Notes: generated by a model not told the origin, from the sequence alone. DNA of 64,000 nucleotides from Branchiostoma lanceolatum (GCF_035083965.1 NC_089725.1:372001-436000), one strand, 5' to 3'. Shown: positions 1 to 11,985, counted from the first letter of the stretch. Translations and numbers: made by a program.

Positions 1-1009
1 CTTGCGGTCTACTAATTATCGCAATTAAGTCGCAAAATTTCCCCTAACGTTACTTGAACAAAACGCAGTAAACCCTCAAGTTCTGAGAGTCATTCCAACC
101 AAGCGCGATGCCACGATAAACGTTACATTTTAGTCAGATCCACAAACCTTTTGGTATGAATGTAATCCTTACCTTCTTACCTGCACTTTCTCTCACACAC
201 ATTAGTAGTTGTTGCTCCAAAATACGAATACTGTGTCCGACAAATCGACGAGAAAAGACACTAGGCTCTTCCCCAAAACTTTTGGCCACGAACAGGAAGT
301 TACTGGAGAATGACCCGGAAGTATTCATTTGGGGAGCCGAGGTCACAGTACGGTTACCTGATTATACAAATAATCACAATCCATGCCGCCTCGGCGAAGC
401 TTTGCCTCAACGATTTGATATCCTCAATTGGCACACCAGGAAGCGGAAATTATAGTTTTGAAAGGCAATCTGTATCTATTACCCATCGTGACTTTAGGTA
501 TCGCTGCAGTGGGCGTACCGGTCTGCGATCTGTCCTCACTGCGTTAGCGCTCTCCGGTCGTCAGCCCGTAGTCGGGGGAACGTCGGGGGAATGTGATTGG
601 CTAGTGACGGATTGCCAGTTTTAACGCAGTGATCTGGATGGACATCCTGGCATGAGAGTATGCCATATCCCAACCACCCCAAACCTAGCATGATTTATTT
701 CACACGCATCCCTCGTCGGTGCTTTCAGACTTTAGTTTTGTGCGGTCTATTTAGGCGCAGGCGCCCAAAACACTATCAACAGGCTGTTCATTATGCATAA
801 GGTTATCGAGCTGTACCAGCGCTGCCAATCACCCAGATATAAGCGGACATGTAACTTCAATGACGTCGTTTCTATTTCCACCCAGACTAATATTTCCGGA
901 GAGTGTCTGCTGTGCTCAGTTAGTTCTATCTAATAAAGTACAACATTTATGTGCACTTGTTTATTAGGTAACGTTACCAGGTTTAAAACGAAATTGATCT
1001 AAAAAAAAC
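1..1009. other. intergenic, nothing recognised
   Basis: No open frame with recognisable protein content and no clear repeat structure were seen on either strand. Short frames of up to about 100 codons look like chance frames. Confidence 0.5.
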
Positions 1010-1340
1010 AATGGCGCCGCATGAAAGCTATCTGCGCTGGACGACGTACCGTGTAGGTGCTACAATACTTGTTCACGCCTTTGTGCTATATGTAGATATC
1101 TGGCTACATGCGAACATTTTGCATTAGATATTACATTATGGTGCATTAAATATTATAATAACGTAGGATCAGCAACCTGACCGCGGTTTCGACTGGACTT
1201 TTCTTTTTAAGCATCCATACACGTATGTATATAGTTAATTAGTCTTGCCCAATAATGTATTTTTCCCCACTTTTGTAGGATCATCGGAAATGTCTGTCTC
1301 CTGACGTCACATTGACGTGGGTTGAAATACAATAATAAAC
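1010..1340. repeat. fragment of the local segmental duplication (flank copy)
   Basis: The first part (about 1012-1120) resembles the 5' flanks of the two zinc-finger paralogues at 7180-7290 and 17595-17690; all share a stretch running through CTTGTTCAC. The later part (1085-1340) resembles 12740-12880, sharing TATCTGGCTACATGCGAAC and GACGTGGGTTGAAATAC. I infer a remnant of another duplicated unit whose gene is gone. Confidence 0.6.
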
Positions 1341-1369
1341 TAGAAAGGCAACATTTGCGAGCAAATACA

Positions 1370-1770
1370 GCATGTTTAGCCATACTCCTCGCCATGCAAA
1401 AAATGGACTCTCCCAAAATAACAATGGACCATTCTAAAATACTTGCACTAAAAAAATGAATCACCCCAGTCCAAAATTGAGTCTTCCAGTAGCACCTCAA
1501 CACAATATGGACCAGTCCACAACCATATCCACTAATTGATTAACAAATACACTTCTGCTAAAAAATGGACTTTTTCATAATCATTCCAGCTCAAAATTGA
1601 AAGAAATAATTAAAGAATCCTCCCCTTGCAAGAATGGGATATTCCGTGCCATTTCCATGTAAACCAGTCGAAAAATATCCGCTGAAAATTACACTCTTGC
1701 GCATAATCAACCCAGTTCAAAATTGAATTAAAAAAGATCAACCCCAAGGAAGAATGAAGTTTTCCATAGT
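1370..1770. repeat. degenerate A-rich tandem-like repeat
   Basis: Phrases of the type CAAAAAATGGAC and YCAAAATTGA recur near 1397, 1470, 1560, 1590 and 1727, a loose spacing of about 120-140 bp. Divergence is high and unit edges are not clear. Confidence 0.35.
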
Positions 1771-2631
1771 ATACATATGAAGATTTGACAGGAGACGAAG
1801 GAAATGACCAAAAACAACATATTTGAGTCAATTCAAAGTCACCGAGAGGGTTTTAATATAATATTTGTAATATGTTTGAACTATTTTGATTAAAAGAATG
1901 TCTAAGTCACAATAGTTCTAAAGTGTTCAAACAATTAGAATTGAAACTTATAACATGTTTGAACTTATTTCACATACGTTGGAAACATTTCGAACGTAAC
2001 TACACAAAAATCTCTTTATTTAGAACAGTTTCAAACCATCTATCCAAATGTTTCAATGTTCGAACAATTTGTAACAAAAGATTTTCACAATTGCCCTCAT
2101 AAACGTCCTCCTGTGTGTTTCTGCCTATTTTCGGTGGCCGCGCTAGACCACCAGCGGATTTGTTTTGACGGAGCGTCACCCGCGCGCGACGATGTACACT
2201 GTTCGGCACCGCTAATATCCGGCATTTTCCCGCTCCAAAACACTCCACAAGACCCACGTTTTTAGTGTTTTGCCTCTTGTGCAACACGATTCGATTTGCA
2301 TTACTAACGGGACGAAAATGATAGAAAAAATTCACCCCGTCCCGGCGTCCGTCCCAAAAACATGAACGACATGCAAATATATTTTCTTACAGATTCAATC
2401 ACGAAAATCAACAGCATGGGATTCCAAATTTTCGCAACGGCCGACCATTTATCATGGTTGAACTTCCTTCCAAGGCGTGCGATAGATAAACATTCCCGGC
2501 ACATAATAGTCACTAGTACCAGACTAACGCAAGCTCATGATGATAATAGGGAGAAAGTTTGTCAGTGAAGTTTGGCCACCAGAGGGTACATTCATTTAAC
2601 GTTACAAGCTAGCGCAAAGGGGCGAATCATT

Positions 2632-2836
2632 GACCTTACCGGGGACTGACTCTACTGGCCTAATCATTCCTTTTTTGCCGACTTCTACGATCCATACGCC
2701 CGTACGTAGGACATGTAGGAAGGCCTGGTGGTGGACGCTACACATCACGGGAGACGCGTGTTGGTCCGAGACAGACAGCGGCGTGCTTTCGATCGCGTAG
2801 CGGCGACGCACCGCTGCGACAAAGTGCGGGACCAAA
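2632..2836 (-). CDS. candidate orphan exon, unknown product
   Basis: On the minus strand a frame of about 68 codons is bounded by an acceptor-like GGGGCCAG and a donor-like G/GTAAGG. Its composition is GC-rich and balanced compared with the AT-rich surroundings. The product contains VPHFVAAVRRRYAIE and FLHVLRTGVWIVEVGKKG. I do not recognise the family. No partner exon is visible, so this may be a chance frame or a relic. Confidence 0.2.
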
Positions 2837-3289
2837 ACGCCTGGCCCCAGTGAGACCATGTGTTTTGCGCGGCATGCCCCGAATCCGTCTACCATTGCTG
2901 AATGTAGCCCGATTCATAGAGGTCTATTTTGTAAGCATTATTTCATGTACCCCTCAGCGTGAGAATTCCTTGTGCAACACTTCGCTACATTATATGTTTA
3001 AGTTTCCCCGCGCACCGCCTACCACCCGCCTTTGATCATGTATGAAGTCGGAGGCAGAGAGAGATCATCAATCAATTTTGACAGGAGTGTCGCGCCAGTC
3101 TGAGGAGAAACGATCTCCCGTGTTGTGTTGAAGAATTTGGAGTTTGAAAATATCTGGAATAACTAATGCTAGAATAAACATTCACAAAATCATTGATTTA
3201 ACTTGTTTTCTGTTATAAAATTTCCTAAACTGCAATTTAACCACTGAGTTTAAGGGAACATGGTGTTTTCCCGATAATCAAGTTAAATG

Positions 3290-3775
3290 TTTATGTCCGG
3301 TCTTTCCTCCTCGTAAGCAAACTTCCAGCTTGGCCAGGTGCAAGGCACTCGGGGTCAATGACCTGTAGGTCATATGTAGTATTGAAAGTGACAGAAGTGG
3401 CAAATATTGTCAAGAAAGCCCAAAATAAATCGTTTTGAATATATGTATGCCAAAAATGGGAATGTAGTCCTTTAAATATTTGTTCAAGCCACATATACAG
3501 CAAATTTCAGGTCATTCGGTTGAAATACCAGGGCGCAGGAGGCCAAGATATGCTAAAAATAGCCTAAAAACCTCAATAAAATCACTTTCAAGGTCAATAT
3601 CAAAAAAAGGAAAAGAACGCACATTGGTTTTTGCCTACATTACCTCTGTACCAAATTTCAGGTCATTTGGTCAAAAAATGACAGAGATGAATCGATTTGA
3701 AGATTTGACAGGAGAAGAAGAAGAAGAAACATGAGAGAAAACAATATGTTTAGCCATACTTATGGCTAAACATAA
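3290..3775. repeat. interspersed repeat ending in a short hairpin
   Basis: Two related phrases, CAAATTTCAGGTCATTCGG (about 3504) and CAAATTTCAGGTCATTTGG (about 3653), lie inside. A GAAGAAGAAGAAGAA run follows, and the element ends in an inverted repeat TGTTTAGCCATA / TGGCTAAACA (3746-3772). A related GAAGATTTGACAGGAG phrase also occurs near 1778. This looks like a non-autonomous dispersed repeat; its class cannot be assigned. Confidence 0.5.
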
Positions 3776-3794
3776 TCAAAATCAGCGGTCCAAC

Positions 3795-4560
3795 AGTGAG
3801 CGCGCGTTTACTGAGCGCGACAACGCGTTTGACACCGAAAGGCGCCGACGCAGAACGTCGTAGGTTTGAGTCTACGGACTCGTGTTTCCGCTGGGGTTGC
3901 CAAAACATATCGTACTTTACGACTACTCAAATACCAATGGCACTGTGGGTAAGTTGCAATATCAGTGTGCCATAGATGTATTTGGGCATTTCTATCTGAG
4001 GTTGTTATCTTGAAATGGTCACTATTGTGTACTATTGTTATTTCATTACCACTACGCAAAGAACATCTAGCTGATGTTGAATTTCAGGCATAAGAAACAG
4101 CCAATGGAATTTTGGCACAAATGTGTATTTCTTGTCATGTCAAGTCGTATCATACAAAACTCAGATATCAAATATGTATGCAAAATTCAGAATTTTAATA
4201 ATCCATTTCTTCCCTAAATGTAGTTTTATCGTTTACCACAATTTACTGATAAATCTAAAAACTCAATGTACATCTTATCATACTGGAAGGAGCATCGACA
4301 GATAGTACTTTGAAAGAAAAAGAAGCGATCACAGTATACGATGTGCGTAGAATAGGATTAAGAATAACTTAGCTATTCAAAGCTAGTCTACAGAAATCAA
4401 CTTACTTCAGTTGATAGACTAATTATTCCGTGTTGCCATTAACGGTATGAATAGAACACACATTATCTTCGGTCTCTCTAAAATGACAACCCGTAACAAA
4501 CTAAAAAAAAACATTTAGCAATCCTCCAATCAACATTTGCATTTTGCTAGAAAATTCCAT
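3795..4560. repeat. duplicated 3' flank of zinc-finger paralogue A
   Basis: This stretch aligns by eye with 14257-15210 downstream of paralogue B, for example the shared phrase GCCAAAACATATCGTACTT and the block with TTTGGCACAAATGTGTATTTCT. It therefore belongs to the same segmental duplication. The duplicate carries an inverted-repeat element (14292-14546) absent here. No gene was seen in it. Confidence 0.75.
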
Positions 4561-4564
4561 CACT

Positions 4565-6983
4565 TCAGATGTAGTCCTTCCACGAAAACACGGACGTGAT
4601 CACGGGCATTGCACTTTGATTGAAGTCGGTAGGCGGCGCTTTACGTAGGGACAAGTCCAACGGCACTTCCTGTTCCAACAACGGCATCGGCACCCACATG
4701 GAGCAGAAACCAACGTCATATGTTACTCCTGTGACAGCTTCCACGTTCTGTCGGTTCATTTGTTGTTCGGAACCACGCAACAGTTCGTTAGACGTGTCTT
4801 TTCCACACGCTACTGGTGTCTGTCTGAAAGTATGAAGGTAGTTCTCGCTGTTGTCACTTTCGAGGGAAATCTTCCGCCGCTTCTTCACGGGAATAGTGAC
4901 GTCACGTGCTCCATTTTCCACCGGCAGTGCTGTGGGATTGGTGTGTGTGGGCTCCGTGCTGGGCGGTGAGGCTGAGGATGACTTGCGCTTGCCGTACCTC
5001 CGTGTTTCATGCGGCGGTGTGCGCTGTCCGCCACCCTGTTTCTCGGCTTCTTCCGCTGGCTTCAGCGGGATCGAACAACACTTCTGACTGCCGCCTTTGA
5101 TCTGTGATTCGAAACTGTCTGCCCCTGAGTTTTGCTGCACCCGTCCCGCTTCGTTGGCCTCGCGAGATTTGGCGATTTGTACGTGTCCCATGATCACGTG
5201 ACGGTACAACTCTAGAGGGTTGGGATCAGAATAGTCGCACAGAAAACAGCAGTGCCTGAAAACACGTCTGTCGCAGTGTGTCACCAATCGACAGACTTCG
5301 CAAAACATCAGGCAGGCGTCAGGTACATCAGTTAGATAGTCCTCACGGTCGTGGTAGGTATGATCCGTACGGATGTGCCGCCTGGCGATGTGCTGGTGAA
5401 GTGCAGGTTTGCTGGCTGCTGAGACGCCGCAGACAGGACAGTGCTGCGTGCCGAGATGTGACCGGAGGTGGTGCGAGAGTTCGGCGGGACCTGTCCACGT
5501 CACGAAGGGACAAAATGGGCAATAGCAGGCCGCTACTATCGCTCCCAGGCTCTGGATATCGGACCGTTTCCTGAAACAAAGAACAATCCAAACTTAATTT
5601 CAAGAACTACTTGTACGTTGATTATGATATAGATATCCATATAATGATGTTCAAATGCATTTCTTCAAACTTGCCGATAAAAATATCGGGAGTTTTAGCA
5701 TCCCAACTACGCATGCGCAGCGAAATATATTGCGAGTTATGTGTAAAAATTGAAGGCATCCAACTTCTTGTCTCGACCATTGTCTCGATTTAAACCGCAA
5801 ATTGCAAAAAAAAAAACTGTAAATGGACCCTGATGTTGAAGAAGCAAGTAGGTTTTATGGGAGAAGTGAAAGAAGATGCAAAGGGCCAAAGTTGGGATTT
5901 CCAGAGGATGCAATCCAAATGAAATTAACACAACTTCAGATGAAAGCACATATGATTTGCATACCCAAGACGCACACGTAGGCGTCATGTTTACAAGATC
6001 TCAAAGGCGGCCGCGTCAACCGCGCTGTATTTAACACCTTAGTCACATTGACCTGGCGTGTCATTGCCTGGCTGTGACGTGCCTCTTTACACTGTCCGCC
6101 TATATTGTTTTGTTTCATATGCATGAAATATCACCAAAGTAGATCTGTTTACGATATGATTCTTTGTACGCCTTTGTACGACCAAGACTCATATATTTTG
6201 ACATTTTGACCGGTAGCAATTGAACGCAAACTTCATATAATCGCGACTGAAGGCATTTGAAGTTGAAGAAGACTGAAAAGGCCACATAATGTTTTGTGAA
6301 ACCGGCCTGGACACCTCCTGGTCTGGGTGAAAGCAATGGTGAAAGGCAGTGAACTGTGAATGTAAAAGTTTTAAACGGGAACTATGTGGCCCCAGATGTC
6401 TTACTGAGGGATGACTGCGGTGTGAAAGATCAATCAATCCACTACTATTCTATACACAATGTTGTGGGGGATAGAAAAAAAACACGCATTTCAGTGGCCT
6501 TACAGTCTACTTGAATATGACTTGAAATATGTCGAAAGGGGTATGTGTGGAATGAAATCAGCACAACATCAGTACAACATGATGTACTGGCTTTTTCTCT
6601 ACCGACCCCTTTAGAAGAATTCACATTGCACACTATGAAGTTTGATAGCATAGAGACCGTGCAGAAAACCTCACAGAACCTGGTGCGCGGCCGGCGTTTA
6701 CATGTTATACTTTATGGAGATAGTCACTGATTTGCGATCTTCAAAATGCACCAGGTTCTCAAAAACCGGGGAAGCCAGGCGTCCGACAACAAGCTACCTC
6801 GGTATTTGAGAACCTGGCATGTTGAAAAGCGATCCCACTAAAATATAAATGCCACCTGGAGGTCCATGGACCTGGAAGATATTTGAGAAGGCTGAAAAAA
6901 AACTCGTGGAATTAAAGAGATGTAACGTACCTCCGTTTAGGCTCATTTCGGCTAACCCACGCTTCCGTCTCATCCTGGCTCAT
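4565..6983 (-). CDS. C2H2 zinc-finger protein with CtBP-type PLDLS motif (paralogue A)
   Basis: Two coding exons are read, 6931-6983 and 4565-5570, giving about 352 residues. Exon 1 starts at the ATG at 6983 (MSQDETEAWVSRNEPKRR) and ends AG/GTACGT in phase 2. Exon 2 follows a TTTGTTTCAG acceptor and continues in phase (KRSDIQ...). Three C2H2 fingers lie at roughly residues 30-125: CPFC...HHLRSH, CPVC...HQHIARRH and CFLC...YRHVIMGH, with a further Cys pair CEVC before the third. A Ser/Pro-rich middle follows, then a basic KKRRK nuclear-localisation-like motif (about residue 235) and, near residue 320, VPLDLSLRK, which fits the PxDLS consensus bound by CtBP corepressors. Together these suggest a nuclear DNA-binding repressor; that is inference. 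Paralogue B at 15225-17410 has the same structure. Confidence 0.8.
5571..6930 (-). other. intron of zinc-finger paralogue A
   Basis: The intron lies between the two coding exons. Much of 5930-6440 is shared with 16660-17100 (intron of paralogue B) and with 10750-11110. A small inverted repeat, CAGGTTCTCAAAAACC with TATTTGAGAACCTGG (about 6752-6818), is also present in the paralogue near 17160-17230. Confidence 0.7.
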
Positions 6984-7300
6984 TTTGATCGCGAATCTTC
7001 AAACCTCAAACACCAGCAGGACGCACGGCGTGACAGCCAGACCACAGAAGTCAGAATGGCGGTCTGATCATGACGGAAAACTCCAGGTTTATGCCTGTTC
7101 GTGTATTTGAATAACAATAGAGTGACGACAGACAGACAACGCGCACTCCATTGTCTGTTGGGGGTACGGGAGTCTATGCATAACGATGGCGGCACATCAA
7201 AGCTACCTGCGCCAGACGACGCACAGTGTCGGTGCTGCAACACTTGTTCACACCTTTGGGGATGAAAGACGCGCCATATGGAAATATCTGGTTAGTACAA

Positions 7301-8072
7301 GCTACCCCATCGAAATTGCAACTCCGCTTCTGTAAAAATATACTTGGGGTTTTCAGAAATTGTAGTAATTTAGCATCTAGAGCTGAACTGGGCCGATTCC
7401 CTTTAGACTTAGATTTGATTCATTATTGGCTTCGCTTGGTACAGTTGGACTCCGATAGATATCCATTACAATTCAAGTTGATGCCCTTTTGTTTCAATAT
7501 AGCTCTATTACAAATAGCAGTAGAAGAACCCTATTACAACGTGTGAAAGATATACAGTAGTGGAAATTCCTATCTGTTCTATTCTTGTAATTCATCCAGT
7601 GACATCAAGTCAGTTTGTACTACGATAAGGTCCAGAATTACCGATATGTATACCCAAACTTTCTGTCATAATCTGAGTATGAATACAGGCAAGCTAAGGT
7701 TTTATAAGGCATGGAAAACAGTGGAAGACGAACACACATTTTATGTCAAGTTGCCGGCCTTCTACGATCAAGAAAGAAAGGCACTGTTTCAAGAGGCCAC
7801 CAAATCCCATCCTAATTTCTCAATGTTAACAGACAAAAAGAAAACTACTCTCCTCTTAACATCACAAAACCCACACGTTATAGAAAAGGTGGAATCATTC
7901 GTCTTCCACTGTCTCGGAAAAAGAAGTCAAAACCAAATAAGATAGAATTTAGTGTTAGTATTTAGACTAGAAAAGTCACATGCTGTATTTTCATATATTG
8001 TCTGTCCGTCTTTTCATTTTGCATGTACTTGCAATTAGCCTACGGGCAAGAACTTGCAATAAACTTATTATT
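7301..8072 (+). pseudogene. 5'-truncated, deleted LINE 3' end (non-LTR retrotransposon)
   Basis: Two plus-strand frames encode the carboxyl end typical of non-LTR polyproteins. 7304-7546 contains KLQLRFCKNILGVFRN and AELGRFPLDL, and 7646-7945 contains LRFYKAWKT joined directly to VEDEHTFYVKLPAFYDQE. In intact elements about 50 residues separate the last two blocks, so this copy appears internally deleted. It interrupts sequence that is continuous in the duplicate (17690-17720), which fixes the approximate edges. Confidence 0.75.
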
Positions 8073-8560
8073 TATTTTATCATCCTAATCAAATTCTACT
8101 ACTGCACGAACATGAGGATTTATGAATGGTCTAACCGTTATATGATTACGAAAATGCGACTCATTTGAAAACATATAGTTTGCTCGGTTTCCCGTCTCAC
8201 ACGAAAGAAAGAGCTCTATAGATAGGTCACAAATGTTTGTGTTTTTATTGGAAATGACACAGTATAACAAATGGTGAAGACTAAAATCAATGTGAATCTA
8301 AAACTAATAGTGCATCAGGTTAGATATTATAGCACCTTTTACACCGTCTTATTTGTCAGTTCATTTAGTTGGAAAACTTGCCAAATTGTCACGTGCCAAA
8401 TTGTCACTTTAATGACTAGTATTGATGGTATCAACATGCGTTTGAGTCTTACATGATGAGAGCATTAGAAGAAGACACAGGGTTGGTTCTATTCTATACC
8501 ATCTAGCTCTAATATTCGCAGCTTAACCTTACACATAAAGTTACGTCTTAAATAGACTAA
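8073..8560. other. intergenic, nothing recognised
   Basis: AT-rich sequence. Its first about 80 bp matches 17715-17760 in the duplicated segment. No gene signal was seen. Confidence 0.5.
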
Positions 8561-8914
8561 TGCCAAACAAGTACACGAGCTGTGTTCAGCGTTTTCCATA
8601 GTACATGTACATTCGGATCGTGATCTTAAGTTAAAAATGGCATTGTTTATTAATGTTGATATCGCTTATTTACAAAGGGTACACTTCCTACGTTTTCTCC
8701 CGTTTATATCAGTGGACCACGACATCTCTTTGAATCTAATTATAAAACAAATAGTGCATTGGACATGCAGTGTCCTTACATTTAAAATGGACGCTTCTTC
8801 TTATTCTAAGTTTCTTCTTTCGATTACACAAAAACTTCCTCTCACAAATACTTCCTCTCACGTTGACTGCCACACAGGTATTTGTCAGTGTGAATCTTCA
8901 TGTGCTTCTTCAGA
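8561..8914 (-). other. 3' flank of the nine-finger gene, with the tail of a broken tenth finger
   Basis: 8561-8840 is duplicated at 11975-12240 (shared TACATTCGGATCGTGATCTTAA split by small changes). 8860-8912, read on the minus strand in another frame, gives HNLKKHMKIHTD, the helix and histidines of a former tenth finger. Confidence 0.7.
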
Positions 8915-9862
8915 TTATGCTGTTTCACACTGGTAAGTTTTCTCACCAGTGTGAGTCCACATATGTCTCTTCAGAGTACCCAGCTCACTGAACTGTTTGC
9001 CGCATTCCCCACACCCATAAGGTTTCTCCCCGGTGTGAGTTCGCATGTGCCTCTTCAGAGGTCCTGGTTGACCGAAGCGTTTATTACATTTCTCACACTG
9101 GTAGGGTTTCTCTCCAGTATGGGTGCTCACGTGTCTCTTCAGAGTACCGAGCTCACTGAACTGTTTGCCGCATTCCTCACACCCGTAAGGTTTCTCCCCG
9201 GTATGAGTCCGCTTGTGAATCTTTAGTTCATCTGATCGACAAAAGCATTTACTACATTGCTCACACTGGTAGGCTTTGTCGCCAGTGTGAGTCCTCACAT
9301 GTCTCTTTAGATCACCCAGCCTACTGAACTGTTTGCCGCACTCCTCACACCCATAAGATTTCTCTCCGGTGTGAGTTCGCTTGTGAGTGTTCAGAGAACC
9401 TGATTGGCTGAAGCGTTTACTGCATTTCTCACACTGGTAGGGTTTCTCACCAGTGTGTGTCTTCACGTGATCCTTCAGAGTACGCAGCTGACTGAACTGT
9501 TTCCCGCACTCCTCACACCGGTACAGTTTCTCACCAGTGTGTATCTTCAGGTGATTTTTCAGATTACCCAACTGACTGAACTGTTTGCTACACTCCCCAC
9601 ATCCGTAAGGTTTCTCCCCTGTGTGAGTTAGCATGTGAGTCTTCAGAGCACTCGGGTTGCTGAACTGTCTGTTGCACTCCTCACACCTGTGTCGTTTCTT
9701 CTTCGCTTCATTTCCCAATTGTGTATTATTGGACTCCTCAAGCGGTCTGTCAGACTGCATCTGTGTCGCCATGCTGTTGGTCGCAGTGTTGAAGATGGAA
9801 GCTCCCCCTAGTTCGACCGCATTCTCGACTGAGTTTCGATTGGTTTCCGCTCTGTTTTCCAT
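8915..9862 (-). CDS. C2H2 zinc-finger protein, nine complete tandem fingers
   Basis: The frame is about 315 residues from the ATG at 9862 (MENRAETNRNS). I chose this start because a TTTTTTCACACAG acceptor ends at 9868, so the longer upstream frame is probably intronic; an untranslated 5' exon is likely but unseen. After a polar leader of about 65 residues come nine C-x2-C-x12-H-x3-H fingers joined by TGEKPY-type linkers (variants TGEKLY, TGEKSY, TGDKAY). Fingers alternate between YGCxECGKQF and YQCEKCxKRF types, a sign of growth by two-finger duplication. The tenth finger stops after YQCE. It probably binds DNA in the nucleus. There is no KRAB, BTB or SCAN domain in the visible exon. The gene sits within the duplication cluster. 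Confidence 0.85.
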   Translation of the reverse strand: MENRAETNRNSVENAVELGGASIFNTATNSMATQMQSDRPLEESNNTQLGNEAKKKRHRCEECNRQFSNPSALKTHMLTHTGEKPYGCGECSKQFSQLGNLKNHLKIHTGEKLYRCEECGKQFSQLRTLKDHVKTHTGEKPYQCEKCSKRFSQSGSLNTHKRTHTGEKSYGCEECGKQFSRLGDLKRHVRTHTGDKAYQCEQCSKCFCRSDELKIHKRTHTGEKPYGCEECGKQFSELGTLKRHVSTHTGEKPYQCEKCNKRFGQPGPLKRHMRTHTGEKPYGCGECGKQFSELGTLKRHMWTHTGEKTYQCETA

Positions 9863-9867
9863 GACAG

Positions 9868-10749
9868 CTGTGTGAAAAAATTGCAACGTAAGTCTTTAAA
9901 TAAGTAATCACAATTCATCTGAAAGCATGGCTTGGAATCGAATGCACTGAAAATGCAACCATCGTGGGGAAATACTAGCAGTTCCTGGGACAATCAGGCG
10001 TTAATTATGGTTATTGTCTTGACTTCTTACAAACTGCATACACTACAATACAATATTATACCATTAGGTTAGCTCCTGAGGCGTCGCCCAAAAATATGCA
10101 GTTTATCTACATGTAAACTTATTTTGACAAGCTAACCATGGATTGAGCGAGGAGATGACCTATGTACATTTCATGCTTATGTCAGCATTATGAATAATGA
10201 ATGAAGACCATTATTGTACATGAGAGTACATGTAACGGTAAACCTGTCTAGCCGGTTGTCGTTGAATGTGAAATGTACGACCAAGTACAAATTACATGCG
10301 GGTACTAGTACTAATTTGTATAAGAAACCACCATGATTTGCAAAATCGGGAACGACGCTATACCGGTAAAATCTTGCAGGTTCGTCAAACAAACAGAAAA
10401 AAATGTTAATAGAATGAGAAAATGTGTTAGGTATTTGTTTGTATTTTCACCTAAAGATTATCTTGAGTTACATGACGTTACCGCTATATGTAATAACACT
10501 TTGAGGAAAGATATTGTAACAAAGAAACAAACAAAATGTAGGGTTCAGATAGCAGAGCTGAGACGTCTACATGCAACGATCGACAATACTCTTTTTCCGA
10601 GCTGTCATAACCGGACAGGCCAAAAGCAAGTCTGCTTGATGAGAAACATACGTTTGATTCTATCAAAATACTGAATATTCCTGCTGACTGCACTTTTACC
10701 TCTGAATATAAAATCACATTATCAAGAACATAGCACGGACAGAAAGAAA
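9868..10749. other. upstream region of the nine-finger gene, nothing firm
   Basis: No convincing 5' exon was found. A 113-codon plus frame (10333-10674) has no recognisable motif and no splice or paralogy support. Confidence 0.4.
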
Positions 10750-11110
10750 TCAAGAGACTAGAGATCTCAAAGACCGCCGCGTCTACCCTGAGTCACATTG
10801 GCCTGACGTGTCATTGTCTGGCTGTGACGTGCCTCTTGACTTTTTCCGCCTATATTGTTATGTTTCATGCGCATGAAATAGCCCCAAACAAAATAGATTT
10901 ACGCTATAATTCTTTGTACGACTTTGTACTACCAAGAAACATATATTTTAACATTTTGACAAGCAGCGACTGAAGAAGCCTCATTTGTGAAACCGGTCTA
11001 GGTGAAAGGCAGTGAATCAAGTTTTAAACGGGAACTATGCGGCTCCAGATGTCTAACTGCGGTGCGAAAGATGTCGGTTAGCTTGGGAAATTAATCCACT
11101 ACTACTTTAT
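10750..11110 (-). repeat. third copy of the zinc-finger paralogue intron segment
   Basis: It matches 5995-6440 and 16695-17100 closely, including GTGACGTGCCTCTT, GGTGAAAGGCAGTGAA and TTTTAAACGGGAAC. No finger exon accompanies it, so it is a leftover of a partial duplication. Confidence 0.75.
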
Positions 11111-11917
11111 GCTGTGTTTCCTATAGCCAACCTATGCAGAGAGAGACTTTCTGCAATATATGTCGGTGTTTGGGAGGATCCCGGATATATCATTACCGGA
11201 TGTTGCCCTGGTCTGCGCCGGCAAAGTTATATTTCTCATCGTTTGGCGAACAGATAGCAACCCTCTCTGTGTACCTTCAATTTTGCTATGGAGTCCATTC
11301 GTCCATCCCTCTCTCAACGTCGCTATACTCCGTATAGACTGTTGTTGGCGGAATAGCGACATTGTGGAATGATGATTTGCTGGCACTCAAGGTACTAAAG
11401 AAGATAGGAGCATATGAACTGTACTCACCGAAAGATAACGCTCCAAACCAAGAGACTGCAGGATATTCCATCGGCAACACCAACTCAGTCTTCAGACTCG
11501 GAAATGACAGAATCACAGTGGGCAAGTGTTTTATGCATCTTATGATTGATGGTAAAACCGGCTCGGTAGGTTTACACTTGATGATGACCAAAGCGAAATA
11601 CAATGCTGAATACGATGATTTGCATACAGAGCGATCAGACAACACACATCAGAGAGGGAAGCTTGTCCAAGAAACATGAAAACTAGACAGGATCGTAGGA
11701 ATGAGAGAAATTAGAATATTTTTATCTATTGTATCTAAATATCTATGGATACTGTTTCTGAAACCGATATTGAACCCAGTAAGATTAGGACGTTTCACTG
11801 AAGAATGCAGATACAGTCCTCCATCAACACATCTTTTTATGTGGGCTTCTGAACGGACATTATGCGGGTACAGCGTGTACGCGGTTGACTTGAGGTTATC
11901 CACTAACGTTACACTTG
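11111..11917. other. unassigned sequence
   Basis: A 105-codon plus frame (11362-11679) has a fairly protein-like composition but no family I recognise and no clear splice sites. It is left unannotated. Confidence 0.35.
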
Positions 11918-11985
11918 CCAGATTCAAGATAGACTGATGCCAGATTCAAGATAGACTGATGCCAGATTCAAGATAGACTGATGCC
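11918..11985. repeat. 22-bp tandem repeat, three copies
   Basis: The unit GCCAGATTCAAGATAGACTG plus AT is repeated three times without visible change. Confidence 0.9.

Noticed and set aside
4620..5603. Several plus- and minus-strand frames overlapping the zinc-finger exon
   Set aside because: They are shadows of the minus-strand coding exon; only the finger frame has protein motifs and matched splice phases.
6980..7243. 87-codon minus frame, repeated as 82 codons at 17407-17655
   Set aside because: It recurs only because the 5' flank is duplicated. It overlaps exon 1 in another frame, has no motif and is shifted by indels between the copies.
10333..10674. 113-codon plus frame
   Set aside because: AT-rich, no motif, no conserved counterpart.
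11362..11679. 105-codon plus frame with protein-like composition
   Set aside because: No recognisable family, no splice support and no paralogous conservation in the window.
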